A DNA stretch of 64,000 nucleotides from Kaistia adipata DSM 17808 (GCF_000423225.1 NZ_AUHO01000006.1:682001-746000); one strand, 5' to 3'; positions 28,991-38,570 are shown, counted from the first letter of the stretch. Numbers and translations are program-made. Notes: a model not told the origin generated them from the letters alone.

Positions 28991-30357
28991 TTCCGGTTGT
29001 AGTCCTGTACCGTGGGATTTCCAAAGATCAGGCGCTGTGGATTGCTCTGGATGGAGTTCAGCGTCCGATCGAACTGCGTCGTCGTGCGCCGCAGCTGATC
29101 AACCAAGCCGTCGACGTTGCGCAGGCCCTGGCCGGTGAAGTTCGCGAGGTTATCGGCGATCTGGCTGGCCCGGCCCTGGAACGCCTCCGCCACCTTGCGG
29201 ATCGACGCGGCGGCGGCCGTCGCCTCGGCGAAGAAGTTCTTGCCGTTCGGATCAGTCACGAGGTCTTGAACTTTGCCGAGAATGCCGTCGATACGGGTCG
29301 AGGCGGCGTTCAGCTTCTGGACCATGTCGCGGGTGTTATCGACGATCAGGTTGATGTCCGCCTGCTTGTTCTTCACGTTGGCGACGAAATCCTTCGCGTC
29401 GGCAACTGTCTTGCCGGCGTCGGAGACGATCTTGTTGACATCGACCGTGGCATCCTGAACCCGGCGCGCGATCGTGGCGATGTCGTTGATCGTGCTCTTC
29501 ACCTTCTCGACCTGGATGGCGGTGATGATCTGCTGGGCGCCCTGGAGCGCCGTCTCCAGCTGCTCGGAAATCTGCTTCACATTGGCGATGATTTCCGGGA
29601 AGGCGTCGGACGAGTCGGACAGCCGCTTCGTGACCTTGCCGACATTGTCGATCGTCTCGGCGACCTTGGACGGATCGACGGCGGAGATGATCTTGTCGGC
29701 CTTGGCGACGGCCCCGCCCAGACTCTCGGAAAGCGACCCGAGCTTGGTCGAGAGGTCGCCGAAATTGCTCATGAACTCCTTCACGCCCGCCGAATTCTCG
29801 GCCAACGCGTCGGTGAAGGTCTGGACGTTCTTGATCGAGGTCGTCAGCGACGGTTCGGCGGTGTCGATGAAGCCGTTGACCCGGTCGACGGCCGTGTTGA
29901 CCTTGGTGACCAGCTCCTGGGCGCTGGCGATCAGGTCCTGCAGGCCGGAGCCCTGGGCCTCGAGCGTCGGGATGCCGGGCTGGTCGAGCAGGTTCGGCAG
30001 CTTGCCGGAGCCGCCCTTCAGTTCGATGAAGGCGATGCCGGTCAGGCCCTGAATGCCGAGGGTCGCCCTGGTATCGGCCTTGATCGGCTGGTTCGGATCC
30101 ACGCCGACCATGGCCTCGACCTCGTTCGGATCGGCCGGATTGATCCGGAGCGTGCGGACTTCGCCGACACGAATGCCGTTGAACAGGACCTGACTGCCCG
30201 GCGCGAGCCCGGTGACGGAACCCGGAATGAGGATGCGCATCGGTTTGCGGATGCCGCTCTCGTCATAGCGGGCAAGCCAGTAGACAAACACGAAACACGC
30301 GACGATCACGCCAATCGTGAACAGGCCGATGGTCGCATAATTGGCGCGTGTTTCCAT
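28987..30357 (-). CDS. MlaD-family MCE protein
   Basis: 456 residues. An N-terminal transmembrane anchor (about 8-30, YATIGLFTIGVIVACFVFVYWL) is followed by one MCE domain (about 40-120; GSVTGLAPGSQVLFNGIRVGEV, ATLGIQGLTGIAFIELKGG). A long coiled, amphipathic helical region (about 150-440) rich in Val/Asp heptads is of the kind that forms a periplasmic tube or needle. Much longer than E. coli MlaD (about 180). Predicted to conduct phospholipid between membranes. Adjacent to the ATPase gene (1-bp overlap at 30357). Confidence 0.9.
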   Translation of the reverse strand: METRANYATIGLFTIGVIVACFVFVYWLARYDESGIRKPMRILIPGSVTGLAPGSQVLFNGIRVGEVRTLRINPADPNEVEAMVGVDPNQPIKADTRATLGIQGLTGIAFIELKGGSGKLPNLLDQPGIPTLEAQGSGLQDLIASAQELVTKVNTAVDRVNGFIDTAEPSLTTSIKNVQTFTDALAENSAGVKEFMSNFGDLSTKLGSLSESLGGAVAKADKIISAVDPSKVAETIDNVGKVTKRLSDSSDAFPEIIANVKQISEQLETALQGAQQIITAIQVEKVKSTINDIATIARRVQDATVDVNKIVSDAGKTVADAKDFVANVKNKQADINLIVDNTRDMVQKLNAASTRIDGILGKVQDLVTDPNGKNFFAEATAAAASIRKVAEAFQGRASQIADNLANFTGQGLRNVDGLVDQLRRTTTQFDRTLNSIQSNPQRLIFGNPTVQDYNRK

Positions 30358-31151
30358 TAAACTGAACTCTCCAGGCGACGCGCGCGCGCGCCGCGGAAAT
30401 ATCTCTGGACCCAGGGATGATCGAAAGCGAGAAGCTCGTGAATCGTCCCCTCGATCAGAACATGGCGGTCACCCAATACCGCGATTCGGTCGCAGACCGT
30501 GTACAGGCTGTCGAGGTCATGCGTTACCATGAACACCGTCAGCCCCAAAGTATCGCGCAGGGTCGCGATCAGCTCGTCGAACTCGGCCGCGCCGATCGGA
30601 TCGAGCCCGGAGGTCGGCTCGTCGAGAAAGACGATGTCGGGATCGAGCGCCAGGGCGCGCGCGAGGCTCGCGCGCTTGATCATGCCCCCCGACAGCTCCG
30701 ACGGCATCCGGTCGGCCGCCTCGGGCGCCAGCCCCACCAGCTCGATCTTGAGGCGCGCCAGTTCGTCCATCAGGCGCGGCGAGAGATCGAGATGCTCCCG
30801 CATGGGAAACTGGATGTTCTGCAGCACGGTCAAGGACGAGAACAGCGCGCCCTGCTGGAACAGGACGCCAAGCCGGCGGTCGATGGCGGAGCGCGTTTCC
30901 GGATCGGCGTCGTCATAGGGCGTTCCGAAGATCTCGACCGATCCGGCCCGCTTCGCCTGCAACCCCAGGATCGTCCGCAGCAGCACGGACTTGCCCGTGC
31001 CGGACGCGCCGACGACGCCGAGGATCTCGCCGCGATAGACGTCGATGTCGAGGTTCTCGAGGATCAGGCGTTCGCCGAATCCGACCGTGATCCCCGTGCC
31101 GCGGATCACCACCTCCTTCTCGTTGCCATGCGGATCGGATTGCTGAGCCAT
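30357..31151 (-). CDS. MlaF-type ABC transporter ATPase
   Basis: 264 residues. Walker A GASGTGKS, Q-loop LFQQGALFSSLTV, ABC signature LSGGMIKRASLARALALDPDI, Walker B VFLDEPTSGLDP and the switch His in MVTHD are intact. Methionine in the signature (SGGMIKR) is typical of MlaF. ATG at 31151 shares a base with the permease TGA. The very long in-frame upstream extension is rejected as a shadow of the permease gene. Confidence 0.93.
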   Translation of the reverse strand: MAQQSDPHGNEKEVVIRGTGITVGFGERLILENLDIDVYRGEILGVVGASGTGKSVLLRTILGLQAKRAGSVEIFGTPYDDADPETRSAIDRRLGVLFQQGALFSSLTVLQNIQFPMREHLDLSPRLMDELARLKIELVGLAPEAADRMPSELSGGMIKRASLARALALDPDIVFLDEPTSGLDPIGAAEFDELIATLRDTLGLTVFMVTHDLDSLYTVCDRIAVLGDRHVLIEGTIHELLAFDHPWVQRYFRGARARRLESSV

Positions 31152-32293
31152 CAATAGTTCACCGCGGCGAAATACATCGCGAAGAGGCCGTCGACGACGA
31201 TGACCATGAAGATCGCCTTGACGACGGCGGCCGTGGTCTGCTGGCCGAGCGAGGCGGCGCTGCCGCGCGTGTTCAGGCCTTCCGACGCTGCGACGATGCC
31301 GATGATCAGCGCCATGAAGGGCGCCTTGATCAGCCCGACAAACAGCGTGTTGAGCGCAACGGCGTCGCGCAGCCGGTCGATGAACGCCTCGGGCGGCAGG
31401 CCGATATAGACCCAGCTCACGAGACCCGCTCCGACCAGCGCCATGATGTCGGCGATGAAGGCGAGCATCGGCAGGGCGATGATCAGCCCCAGGATCCGGG
31501 GCAGGATCAGCACTTCGACAGGGTCGAGGCCGATGACGCTCAGGGCGTCGACCTCCTCGCGCATCTTCATCGCGCCGATCTCGGCCGTGATCGCGCTTCC
31601 GGATCGGCCGGCGATCATGATCGCGGTCAGCAGCACGCCGATCTCGCGCAGCACCAGAATGCCGACCAGGTCGACGACGAAAATGGAGGCGCCGAAGGCC
31701 CGCAGCTGGAAGGCTCCCTGCTGCGCGATGATCGCGCCGATCAGGAGCGACATCAGCGCGATGATCGGCACGGCGCGCAGGCCCATGCGGTCGACATGCG
31801 CAACGATCGAGGTCACGCGAAAGCGTGCCGGGTGGCGGATCGCCTTGACGAAGCCGCGCGTCACGCCGCCGAGGATGGTGAGACCGGAACGAAGATCCTT
31901 CCACGACAGATAGATAGCCCGGCCGATGCTCTCGATCAGCTCCTGCGCCACGCCGATCTGGACGGGAGACGGAGGAATCTCGCGTTCGGCGGGATCCAGC
32001 GCGTCGAGCAGGCGCTGGGTGTTGCTCGAGGCGCCCTCGACGGTGATGTCCGCATGCTTCGCCCGCAGGCCCCGCTCCAGCCGCGTGATCAGCCAGGCGC
32101 CCGCGGTATCGATCTGCTCGATGCCGGAGAGATCGAGCTGCGTCGCGCCGGTGATCGAAGCGACGGCGGCATCGATTTCCGGCTCCAGCCCGCCGGCGCT
32201 CCGAACCGTCCAGGGACCGACGGCACGCAGGCGAACCTGCCCGGCCTGTTCCGAGCGTTCGAGTTGCGGTGCTGTTGTTGTCGCCGTCGCCAC
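31151..32293 (-). CDS. MlaE-type permease with N-terminal STAS domain
   Basis: 380 residues. Residues about 15-100 form a STAS domain (LDLSGIEQIDTAGAWLITRL), equivalent to separate MlaB in E. coli. The MlaE permease (about 130-380) follows, with five to six membrane spans and the conserved IMIAGRSGSAITAEIGAMKMREEVDAL coupling loop. First gene of the operon. Together with MlaF, MlaD and the lipoprotein it should move phospholipids across the envelope. The fusion is common in alphaproteobacteria. Confidence 0.9.
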   Translation of the reverse strand: MATATTTAPQLERSEQAGQVRLRAVGPWTVRSAGGLEPEIDAAVASITGATQLDLSGIEQIDTAGAWLITRLERGLRAKHADITVEGASSNTQRLLDALDPAEREIPPSPVQIGVAQELIESIGRAIYLSWKDLRSGLTILGGVTRGFVKAIRHPARFRVTSIVAHVDRMGLRAVPIIALMSLLIGAIIAQQGAFQLRAFGASIFVVDLVGILVLREIGVLLTAIMIAGRSGSAITAEIGAMKMREEVDALSVIGLDPVEVLILPRILGLIIALPMLAFIADIMALVGAGLVSWVYIGLPPEAFIDRLRDAVALNTLFVGLIKAPFMALIIGIVAASEGLNTRGSAASLGQQTTAAVVKAIFMVIVVDGLFAMYFAAVNY

Positions 32294-32444
32294 GTCTGCT
32301 CCGCGTTCGACGCCTCGATCCGGGCGGCCACGGGGGCTCGTGGCCCTTGTGACGCCGAGGAGCGCCTCCTAAGCTTCCACGTCCTGTTGGTGATCGCACG
32401 AGCACGGAAGTCCGGGCAAGCCCTTGGCGGGAAAGGAAGTCGGG

Positions 32445-33458
32445 ATGGAGATCGCAACACCATACCTGTTGTTTTTGGGTGACGTTCCGGACCCGCTGGC
32501 GGCCAAGACCGCGCTGGGGATCGTCGACTGGCGACCGGAATGGTGCGTCGGGCAGTTGCGATTCGAAGGCTGCGGCGCCGATGCCGGCCTTCCCGACATG
32601 ACGCTGCAGGAAGGCAGGGCGGCCGGGGCGAAAACACTGATCGTCGGCGCCGTCAATGCCGGCGGCGTCCTGCCCGGCCACTGGGTCGACACGATCGTCG
32701 CGGCGCTCGATGCCGGCTATGACGTCGCCTCGGGCCTGCATTCGCGGCTCGGCGACCATCCGGCCATCCGCGCCGCCGCCGCCCGCTGGGGCCGGCGCCT
32801 CTACGACGTCCGGCACGCCACCCAGCGTTTCGACACCGGCAAGGGCACGAAGCGGTCAGGCCTGCGCCTGCTGACCGTCGGGACGGATTGCTCGGTGGGC
32901 AAGAAATACACGGCGCTGGCGCTGGAGCGCGGCATGCGCGCGGCGGGCCTCGACGCCGACTTCCGGGCGACGGGGCAAACCGGCGTGTTCATATCGGGAC
33001 GCGGCGTCGCCATCGACGCGGTGGTCGCCGACTTCATTTCAGGCGCGGTCGAATGGCTCTCGCCCGACGCCGAGCCCAGCCACTGGGACCTGATCGAGGG
33101 ACAGGGCTCGCTCTACCATCCCTCCTTCGCCGGCGTGTCGCTCGGACTTCTGCATGGCGCGCAGCCCGACGCCTTCGTCGTCTGTCACGAGCCAACCCGC
33201 AGGACCATGCGCGGCGTCCGTCATGCGCTGCCGACGATCCGCCAGGTGATCGATCTGACGCGCATCTGCGGCAGCCTCACCAACCCGGCGATCCGCTGCG
33301 TCGGCATCGCCATCAACACGCAGGCGCTGGACGAGGACGACGCGCTTCGGCTGCTGGACGAAACGACGACCGCGCATGATATTCCGGCCGTCGATCCGAT
33401 CCGCACCGGAGTCGGGCCGATCGTCGACCGCATCCTGCAGGAATTCCCCGCTCCATGA
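32445..33458 (+). CDS. dgcN: N-acetyltransferase DgcN (DUF1611 family)
   Basis: 337 residues. The N-terminal domain (EIATPYLLFLGDVPDPLAAKTA, RPEWCVGQLRFEGC) precedes a P-loop-like domain with TVGTDCSVGKKYTALALERGM and GQTGVFISGRG. DUF1611 proteins paired with a DgcA epimerase have been described as N-acetylating D-glutamate. ATG at 32445 is chosen because AAGGAAG lies upstream; TTG at 32424 is less likely. The stop overlaps the dgcA ATG by 4 bp. The assignment rests on family and pairing. Confidence 0.85.
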   Translation: MEIATPYLLFLGDVPDPLAAKTALGIVDWRPEWCVGQLRFEGCGADAGLPDMTLQEGRAAGAKTLIVGAVNAGGVLPGHWVDTIVAALDAGYDVASGLHSRLGDHPAIRAAAARWGRRLYDVRHATQRFDTGKGTKRSGLRLLTVGTDCSVGKKYTALALERGMRAAGLDADFRATGQTGVFISGRGVAIDAVVADFISGAVEWLSPDAEPSHWDLIEGQGSLYHPSFAGVSLGLLHGAQPDAFVVCHEPTRRTMRGVRHALPTIRQVIDLTRICGSLTNPAIRCVGIAINTQALDEDDALRLLDETTTAHDIPAVDPIRTGVGPIVDRILQEFPAP

Positions 33459-34438
33459 CCCTTTCGCTTACCGTCGCCGTCGAACGCTGGCCGATCGCCG
33501 GCAGCTTCGTCATCTCGCGCGGGTCCCGCACCGAGGCGACCGTCGTCACCGTGGCGGTGACGGATGGCCGGTTCGTCGGGCGTGGTGAATGCGTGCCCTA
33601 CGCCCGCTATGGCGAGACCGTCGAAGGCGTCGTGGCGGCGATCGACGCCGTCGGCGTCCGGCCGGGCGGCGTGCCCGATCGCGCCAACCTGCAATCGGCC
33701 ATGCTGCCCGGAGCGGCGCGCAACGCGATCGACTGCGCGCTCTGGGACCTCGAAGCGAAGGCGAGCGGCCGGCCGGTCGCGCAGCGCCTCGGCCTCGAAG
33801 CACCGCACGCGCTGCTGACCGCCTATACGCTGAGCCTCGGAACGCCGGAGCGCATGGAGGAAGCCGCACGCAATGCGGCGCACCGGTCATTGCTCAAGGT
33901 CAAGCTCGGCGGCGCGGGTGACGCCGATCGCATCGCGGCGGTGCGACGGGGCGCACCGCAGAGCCGCCTCATCGTCGATGCCAACGAGGCCTGGTCGGCA
34001 GCGGATTTCGACGCCAACATGCGGGCCTGCGTGGAAGCGGCCGTCGAGCTGATCGAACAGCCCCTGCCCGCCGACAACGACGCGTTGCTGGCGGACGTCG
34101 AACGCCTCGTGCCGGTTTGCGCCGACGAGAGCCTGCATGTCTCCGGCGACCTCGGCCATCTGGCCGGGCGCTATGACGCGGTCAACATCAAGCTGGACAA
34201 GACCGGCGGCCTCACCGAGGCGCTCCGGCTCGCCGAGGCGGCGCGCGCACGGGACTTCGCCATCATGGTCGGCTGCATGGTCGGCACCTCGCTCGCCATG
34301 GCGCCCGCCGTGCTGCTGGCGCAGCAGGCCGATTTCGTCGATCTCGACGGCCCGCTGCTGCTGGCGCGCGACCGCGAGCCCGGCCTCGCCTATGAGGGCA
34401 GCCTTGTCAGCCCTCCGCCTCCGGCGCTGTGGGGCTGA
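33455..34438 (+). CDS. dgcA: N-acetyl-D-glutamate racemase DgcA (enolase superfamily)
   Basis: 327 residues of the dipeptide-epimerase branch of the enolase superfamily. LLKVKLGG carries the KxK catalytic pair, LIVDANEAW and ELIEQPLP carry metal ligands, CADESLH the third ligand, and NIKLDKTGGLTEAL the second catalytic Lys. IMVGCMVGTSLAMAPAVLLA closes the barrel. Works with DgcN to turn N-acetyl-D-Glu into the L form. The 3' end overlaps the convergent MFS gene by 32 bp. Confidence 0.87.
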   Translation: MTLSLTVAVERWPIAGSFVISRGSRTEATVVTVAVTDGRFVGRGECVPYARYGETVEGVVAAIDAVGVRPGGVPDRANLQSAMLPGAARNAIDCALWDLEAKASGRPVAQRLGLEAPHALLTAYTLSLGTPERMEEAARNAAHRSLLKVKLGGAGDADRIAAVRRGAPQSRLIVDANEAWSAADFDANMRACVEAAVELIEQPLPADNDALLADVERLVPVCADESLHVSGDLGHLAGRYDAVNIKLDKTGGLTEALRLAEAARARDFAIMVGCMVGTSLAMAPAVLLAQQADFVDLDGPLLLARDREPGLAYEGSLVSPPPPALWG

Positions 34439-35591
34439 TACCGCCGCGCGGCAACAGCAGGACGATCACGGCGAGAACGCCGCCGACCGCCATGGTCGGG
34501 AAAGCCATCGCGCCAAGATGGCCATAGAGCGGCCCCGACAGGATGGTCGTCAGGGCGAGGACCACGCCCGCCGCCGTCTGGGAAATGCCCTGGGCCGAAG
34601 CCATCATCCGCTCCGGCACGTCGCGCGCGATGGCGAGCTGCATGCCGGCATAGGCGGCCGCGAAGGTCAGCGCATGCAGCAGCTGCAGGGCCAGCGACGT
34701 CGCGAGCCCGGTAGCGAACGGAAACAGCAGCCAGCGGACGATCGAGGCGATCGCGCCGATCAGGATCAGACGCTCGGCCGACATGCGGCGCAAAGCCCGT
34801 CCCGACAGCGCGAACATACCGATCTCGGCCACGACGCCGATGGCCCATAGCAGGCCGATCTCGCTGCCGCTGAACCCCAGCTCCTCCCAGTAGATCGTCC
34901 CGAAGGAATAGAGGACCGCGTGGCTCGCATTGATGAGCGACGTGGCACCGACGACGATCAGGAACGGGCGGCGGGTCAGGATCGCGCGGGCCGATTCCTC
35001 GGGAGGCTTCGCCGCGTCATCAGCGGCGCGGATGTCTGGCGGCGTGACCGGCAGCAGGAAGGCCGACGCGACCGCGATCGCATAGCCGCCGATCAGCATC
35101 AACGACAGCGCCGATCCGCCGAACTGGCCAAAGACGAGCCCGCCCCCCAGGCTGACGACGATGAAGCTGATCGAGCCCCAGACGCGCATCTTGCCGTAGT
35201 CGAGCGCGAAGCGGCGCACCCCGGTCAGCGCCAGCGCGTCGATCGCCGGCATGGCCAGGCCGAAAATGGCGGTGGCGACACCCGTCAGCAGCAGGATCGG
35301 CCAGTATCCCTCGACGAGCGTTGCCGGAACGAAGCTCAGCAGCGCCAGGATGGTGAACAGCACGATGGCGAAGCGCCGGTTGGGGGCGCGGTCGACGAAG
35401 GCGCTCGCGGCCGGCATGATCAAAAGCCGGAGCGCCAGCGGAAAGGCGAGGCAGACGCCGATCTGCTCCGGCGTCAGCCCGCGCAGCTTGAGCCAGGCCG
35501 GGAAGAACGGCGTCATCAGCCCGCCGACGACGAAGAAGCCGATATAGAAGAGCGAAATGCGAGGGCCGAAGTGGCGCGGCGCGGCGACCAT
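34407..35591 (-). CDS. MFS transporter (HcaT/MFS_1-like)
   Basis: 394 residues with about twelve hydrophobic spans. It starts PRISLFYIGFFVVGGLMTPFFPAWLKLRGLTPEQIG, the typical opening of 3-phenylpropionate-permease-like MFS proteins. Other matches are PAASAFVDRAPNRR and LLHALTFAAAYAGMQLAIARDVP. ATG at 35591 is supported by AGGA about 6 bases upstream; longer in-frame extension is not conserved. Convergent with dgcA. The substrate cannot be inferred. Confidence 0.85.
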   Translation of the reverse strand: MVAAPRHFGPRISLFYIGFFVVGGLMTPFFPAWLKLRGLTPEQIGVCLAFPLALRLLIMPAASAFVDRAPNRRFAIVLFTILALLSFVPATLVEGYWPILLLTGVATAIFGLAMPAIDALALTGVRRFALDYGKMRVWGSISFIVVSLGGGLVFGQFGGSALSLMLIGGYAIAVASAFLLPVTPPDIRAADDAAKPPEESARAILTRRPFLIVVGATSLINASHAVLYSFGTIYWEELGFSGSEIGLLWAIGVVAEIGMFALSGRALRRMSAERLILIGAIASIVRWLLFPFATGLATSLALQLLHALTFAAAYAGMQLAIARDVPERMMASAQGISQTAAGVVLALTTILSGPLYGHLGAMAFPTMAVGGVLAVIVLLLPRGGISPTAPEAEG

Positions 35592-35721
35592 GGAAATCCT
35601 GCCGATCTGAAAATGCCGGCGCGGATCCGCGGCGGAAGGGGGGCACCGCGCTTTTCGATCGGAGCCGCGCGGCGTGACCTGCAAGATAGCCGGACGCGCA
35701 CGCAAACGGGAGGCTCGAAAT

Positions 35722-36693
35722 TCAGGCGGCGAGCGCGCGTCCCAGGATATCCGGATCCATATTGCCGCCGGACAGAACGATGACGGTGGTGCGGTCCCTG
35801 GCGTCGACGCGCCGGCTGAGCAGGCTCGCCAAAGCGACGGCCCCACCCGGCTCGACGACCAGCTTCAGCGTCCGGAAGGCGAAGGCCACAGCTGCGAGCG
35901 CCTCGGCATCCGACACGGTCACGCCTCGCGCACCAGTCTCGCGATTGACGGCGAAGCCGAGCGCGCCGGGCTGCGGCGCGAGCAACGCATCGCAGACGGA
36001 GCCGCCGGTGCGGGCATTGCGCTCGATCGCCCCGGACGCCAGCGAGCGGCCATAGTCATCGAACCCTTCCGGCTCGGCGAGATAGACCTGCGTGCCCGGG
36101 CTCGTCGCCGCGAGGGCGACCCCCACGCCGGCAGACAAGCCGCCACCGCCGCACGGAACGATGACGACGTCGGCCCGCTCGCCGCGCGCCGCGAGTTCGT
36201 CGGATATCTCCAGGCCGATCGTCCCCTGCCCCGCGATGACGCGGCGATCATTGTAGGCGTGGATCAGTTCGGCGCCCCGCTCCGCCACAATCCCTGCCGT
36301 GATGGCATCCCGGTCGTCTCTGGCGCGGTCGTAGGCGACGATCGTCGCACCGCGCCGCGCCGTGCCTTCGCGCTTCGAGGCCGGCGCATCGGCCGGCATG
36401 ACGATGGTAGCGGAGGCGCCGAACAGCCGCGCGGCCTCGGCGATGCCCTGCGCGTGATTGCCGGACGAGGAAGCGACGATGCCCCGGGCGCGCACGTCGT
36501 CGCCGAGCGAGGCGATCGCGTTGTAGGCGCCGCGGAACTTGAACGACCCGGTGCGCTGCAGATTTTCGCACTTCAGGTAGACGCGGCCGCCCACCAGCTG
36601 GTCGAGGGCGGCGTTGGAAAGCAGTGGCGTGCGAACGGCCTCAGCCGCGATACGCCGGGCCGCGATGCGAATGTCTTCGATGTCGGGGGTCAT
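35722..36693 (-). CDS. threonine/serine dehydratase-like PLP enzyme
   Basis: 323-residue fold-type II PLP enzyme. The Schiff-base Lys52 lies in RTGSFKFRGAYNA; SSSGNHAQGIAEAA, PCGGGGLSAG (phosphate cup) and VVIVLSGGNMDPD follow. There is no C-terminal ACT domain, so it resembles catabolic threonine dehydratase or serine racemase rather than IlvA. Substrate (Thr, Ser or hydroxyaspartate) cannot be fixed from sequence. Independently placed between an MFS gene and a glycosyltransferase. Confidence 0.87.
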   Translation of the reverse strand: MTPDIEDIRIAARRIAAEAVRTPLLSNAALDQLVGGRVYLKCENLQRTGSFKFRGAYNAIASLGDDVRARGIVASSSGNHAQGIAEAARLFGASATIVMPADAPASKREGTARRGATIVAYDRARDDRDAITAGIVAERGAELIHAYNDRRVIAGQGTIGLEISDELAARGERADVVIVPCGGGGLSAGVGVALAATSPGTQVYLAEPEGFDDYGRSLASGAIERNARTGGSVCDALLAPQPGALGFAVNRETGARGVTVSDAEALAAVAFAFRTLKLVVEPGGAVALASLLSRRVDARDRTTVIVLSGGNMDPDILGRALAA

Positions 36694-36729
36694 CAGCCTG
36701 TCCGGGTCAGCCTGCGCGAGGGCCCGAGC

Positions 36730-37764
36730 TTACACCAAGACGGGCGTCGCGCAGCCCTTTTGCGCGGCGACGACATTGTCGAGAAACTGCCGCGTCGCCG
36801 CCTGCCAGGAATGGCGCAGCGCGACCGCCCGACAGTGCTCGCGCGAAATCGCGAGCGCGGCCTCGACGGCGCGACCGAGATCCTCGTCCAGCACCCCGGC
36901 GCCGGTATCGCCGACGACATCGCGCGGTCCCGCGACCGGATAGGCCGCAACGGGCACGCCCGAGGCCATCGCCTCCAGCATGACGACGCCGAACGTGTCG
37001 GTGCGGCTCGGAAACACGAAGCAATCGGAGGTCGCATAGATATCGGCCAGCGCCTCGCCGACCCGGGCGCCGAGAAACGTCACCTCGGGATGCGCGCGCC
37101 GAAGCGCCTCGAGCGCCGGACCATCGCCGACGACGACCTTGCTGCCCGGAAGCTTCAGGTCGAGGAAGGCGCCGATATTCTTCTCCACGGCGACCCGGCC
37201 GACATAGAGATGGATCGGGCGCGGCAGGTCCGCGATTTCGGCCGAGTGGCGATCCGGCCGGAAGAGATCCGCGTCGACTCCGCGCGACCAGCGCATCAGG
37301 TGCCGGAAGCCTCGGCTCGCGAGTTCGGCCTCGAGCGAGGCGGTCGCGACCATGCAGCCGGCGCCGGCATTATGGAAGCGTCGCAGGACCGCATAGGTCC
37401 AGTCGACCGGCACTGGCAGCCTTGCGGCCAGATATTCCGGAAAGCGGGTGTGGTAGCTGGTCGTGAAGATGCGCCGGCGCTTCAGGCACCAGCGACGGAC
37501 GGCATGGCCGATCGGCCCCTCGGTAGCGATATGGACGTGGTCGGGCGCGATCGCATCGAGACGCCGGCCGATCGCACCCGGCGGGGCGATGGTGAGGCGG
37601 ATCTCCGGATAGGTCGGGCACGGAACCGTCCGGTAGCCCTCGGGCGTCAGGAGGATCGGCGTCGCGCCGAATTCCGGCAGCTGCCGGGCCAATCGCTCCA
37701 GCGTCCGCACGACACCGTTGATCTGCGGATGCCAGGCGTCGCTCGCGATCAGGATGCGGCTCAT
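36730..37764 (-). CDS. GT4-family glycosyltransferase
   Basis: 344 residues, GT-B fold. The N-terminal acceptor domain is ILIASDAWHPQINGVVRTLERLA; the C-terminal nucleotide-sugar domain has YVGRVAVEKNIGAFL and the E-x7-E motif PSRTDTFGVVMLEAMASGVPVAA. It resembles enzymes that glycosylate lipids (MgtA/SQD2-like). The start overlaps the preceding phosphatase stop by 4 bp (ATGA), so the two act in one step set, probably on envelope lipid. Acceptor unknown. Confidence 0.88.
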   Translation of the reverse strand: MSRILIASDAWHPQINGVVRTLERLARQLPEFGATPILLTPEGYRTVPCPTYPEIRLTIAPPGAIGRRLDAIAPDHVHIATEGPIGHAVRRWCLKRRRIFTTSYHTRFPEYLAARLPVPVDWTYAVLRRFHNAGAGCMVATASLEAELASRGFRHLMRWSRGVDADLFRPDRHSAEIADLPRPIHLYVGRVAVEKNIGAFLDLKLPGSKVVVGDGPALEALRRAHPEVTFLGARVGEALADIYATSDCFVFPSRTDTFGVVMLEAMASGVPVAAYPVAGPRDVVGDTGAGVLDEDLGRAVEAALAISREHCRAVALRHSWQAATRQFLDNVVAAQKGCATPVLV

Positions 37765-38570
37765 GCGGCGACCTTGTCGATCTCCGGTTCATCCTGCCGC
37801 GCGCCGGCATAGAGCGGCGCAAGGTCGGCCCAGCGCACCATCTCGATCCGGCCGTCATGGTGCTCGACGATCGCCGTGCAGCTCTCGACCCAGTCGCCCG
37901 TGTTGATGTAGCGGATGTCGCGATCATCGCGGATGGCGGCGTGATGGATGTGGCCGCAGACGACGCCATCGGCGCCGACGCGCCGCGCCTCGGTCAAGAG
38001 CGCCTGCTCGAAGGCGCCGATGAAGCTGACGGCATTCTTGACCTTGAGCTTGGCCCAGGCGGAGAGCGACCAGTATTCGAAGCCGAGCTTGCGCCGGACC
38101 TTGCCGACCACGGTGTTGAGCGCCAGGGCGAGGTTGTAGGCATGGTCGCCGAGGAAGGCGAGCCATTTGGCATGCCGCACCACGACGTCGAACTGGTCGC
38201 CGTGGATCACCAGCAGGCGCTTGCCGTCCGCCGTCTCGTGGATGGCGCGGTCAACGAGCTCGACGCCGCCGAGATGCGTGCCGAGATAGTCGCGCAGGAA
38301 CTCGTCGTGATTGCCAGGGATGTAGACCAGCCGCGCGCCCTTGCGCGCCTTGCGCAGCAACTTCTGGACGACGTCATTGTGGGGCTGCGGCCAGTACCAG
38401 CCCTTCTTCAGTCTCCAGCCGTCGATGATGTCGCCGACGAGATAGATCGTCTCGGCGTCATGCCATTTCAGGAAGTCGAGCAATAGATCAGCCTGGCTTC
38501 CCCGAGTTCCGAGATGGATATCGGACAGGAAAAGCGTGCGCATGTGGCGGGGCGCGGCACGGCTCGGCAT
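37761..38570 (-). CDS. UDP-2,3-diacylglucosamine diphosphatase-like phosphoesterase
   Basis: 269 residues (260 from the ATG at 38543). Calcineurin-like metal motifs DIHLG, GDIIDGW, GNHDEF, HGDQFD and GHIHHA are all present. The pattern is that of the LpxH-like branch annotated as UDP-2,3-diacylglucosamine diphosphatase, a lipid A precursor step. Translationally coupled to a GT4 glycosyltransferase, a pairing I know from many alphaproteobacteria. Whether it is the essential LpxH activity or a paralog is open. Confidence 0.82.
   Translation of the reverse strand: MPSRAAPRHMRTLFLSDIHLGTRGSQADLLLDFLKWHDAETIYLVGDIIDGWRLKKGWYWPQPHNDVVQKLLRKARKGARLVYIPGNHDEFLRDYLGTHLGGVELVDRAIHETADGKRLLVIHGDQFDVVVRHAKWLAFLGDHAYNLALALNTVVGKVRRKLGFEYWSLSAWAKLKVKNAVSFIGAFEQALLTEARRVGADGVVCGHIHHAAIRDDRDIRYINTGDWVESCTAIVEHHDGRIEMVRWADLAPLYAGARQDEPEIDKVAA

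Noticed and set aside
31152-32816. In-frame upstream extension of the MlaF ATPase gene
   Set aside because: It lies inside the MlaE gene in another frame and is Arg/His/Ala-rich; the ATPase starts properly at 31151.
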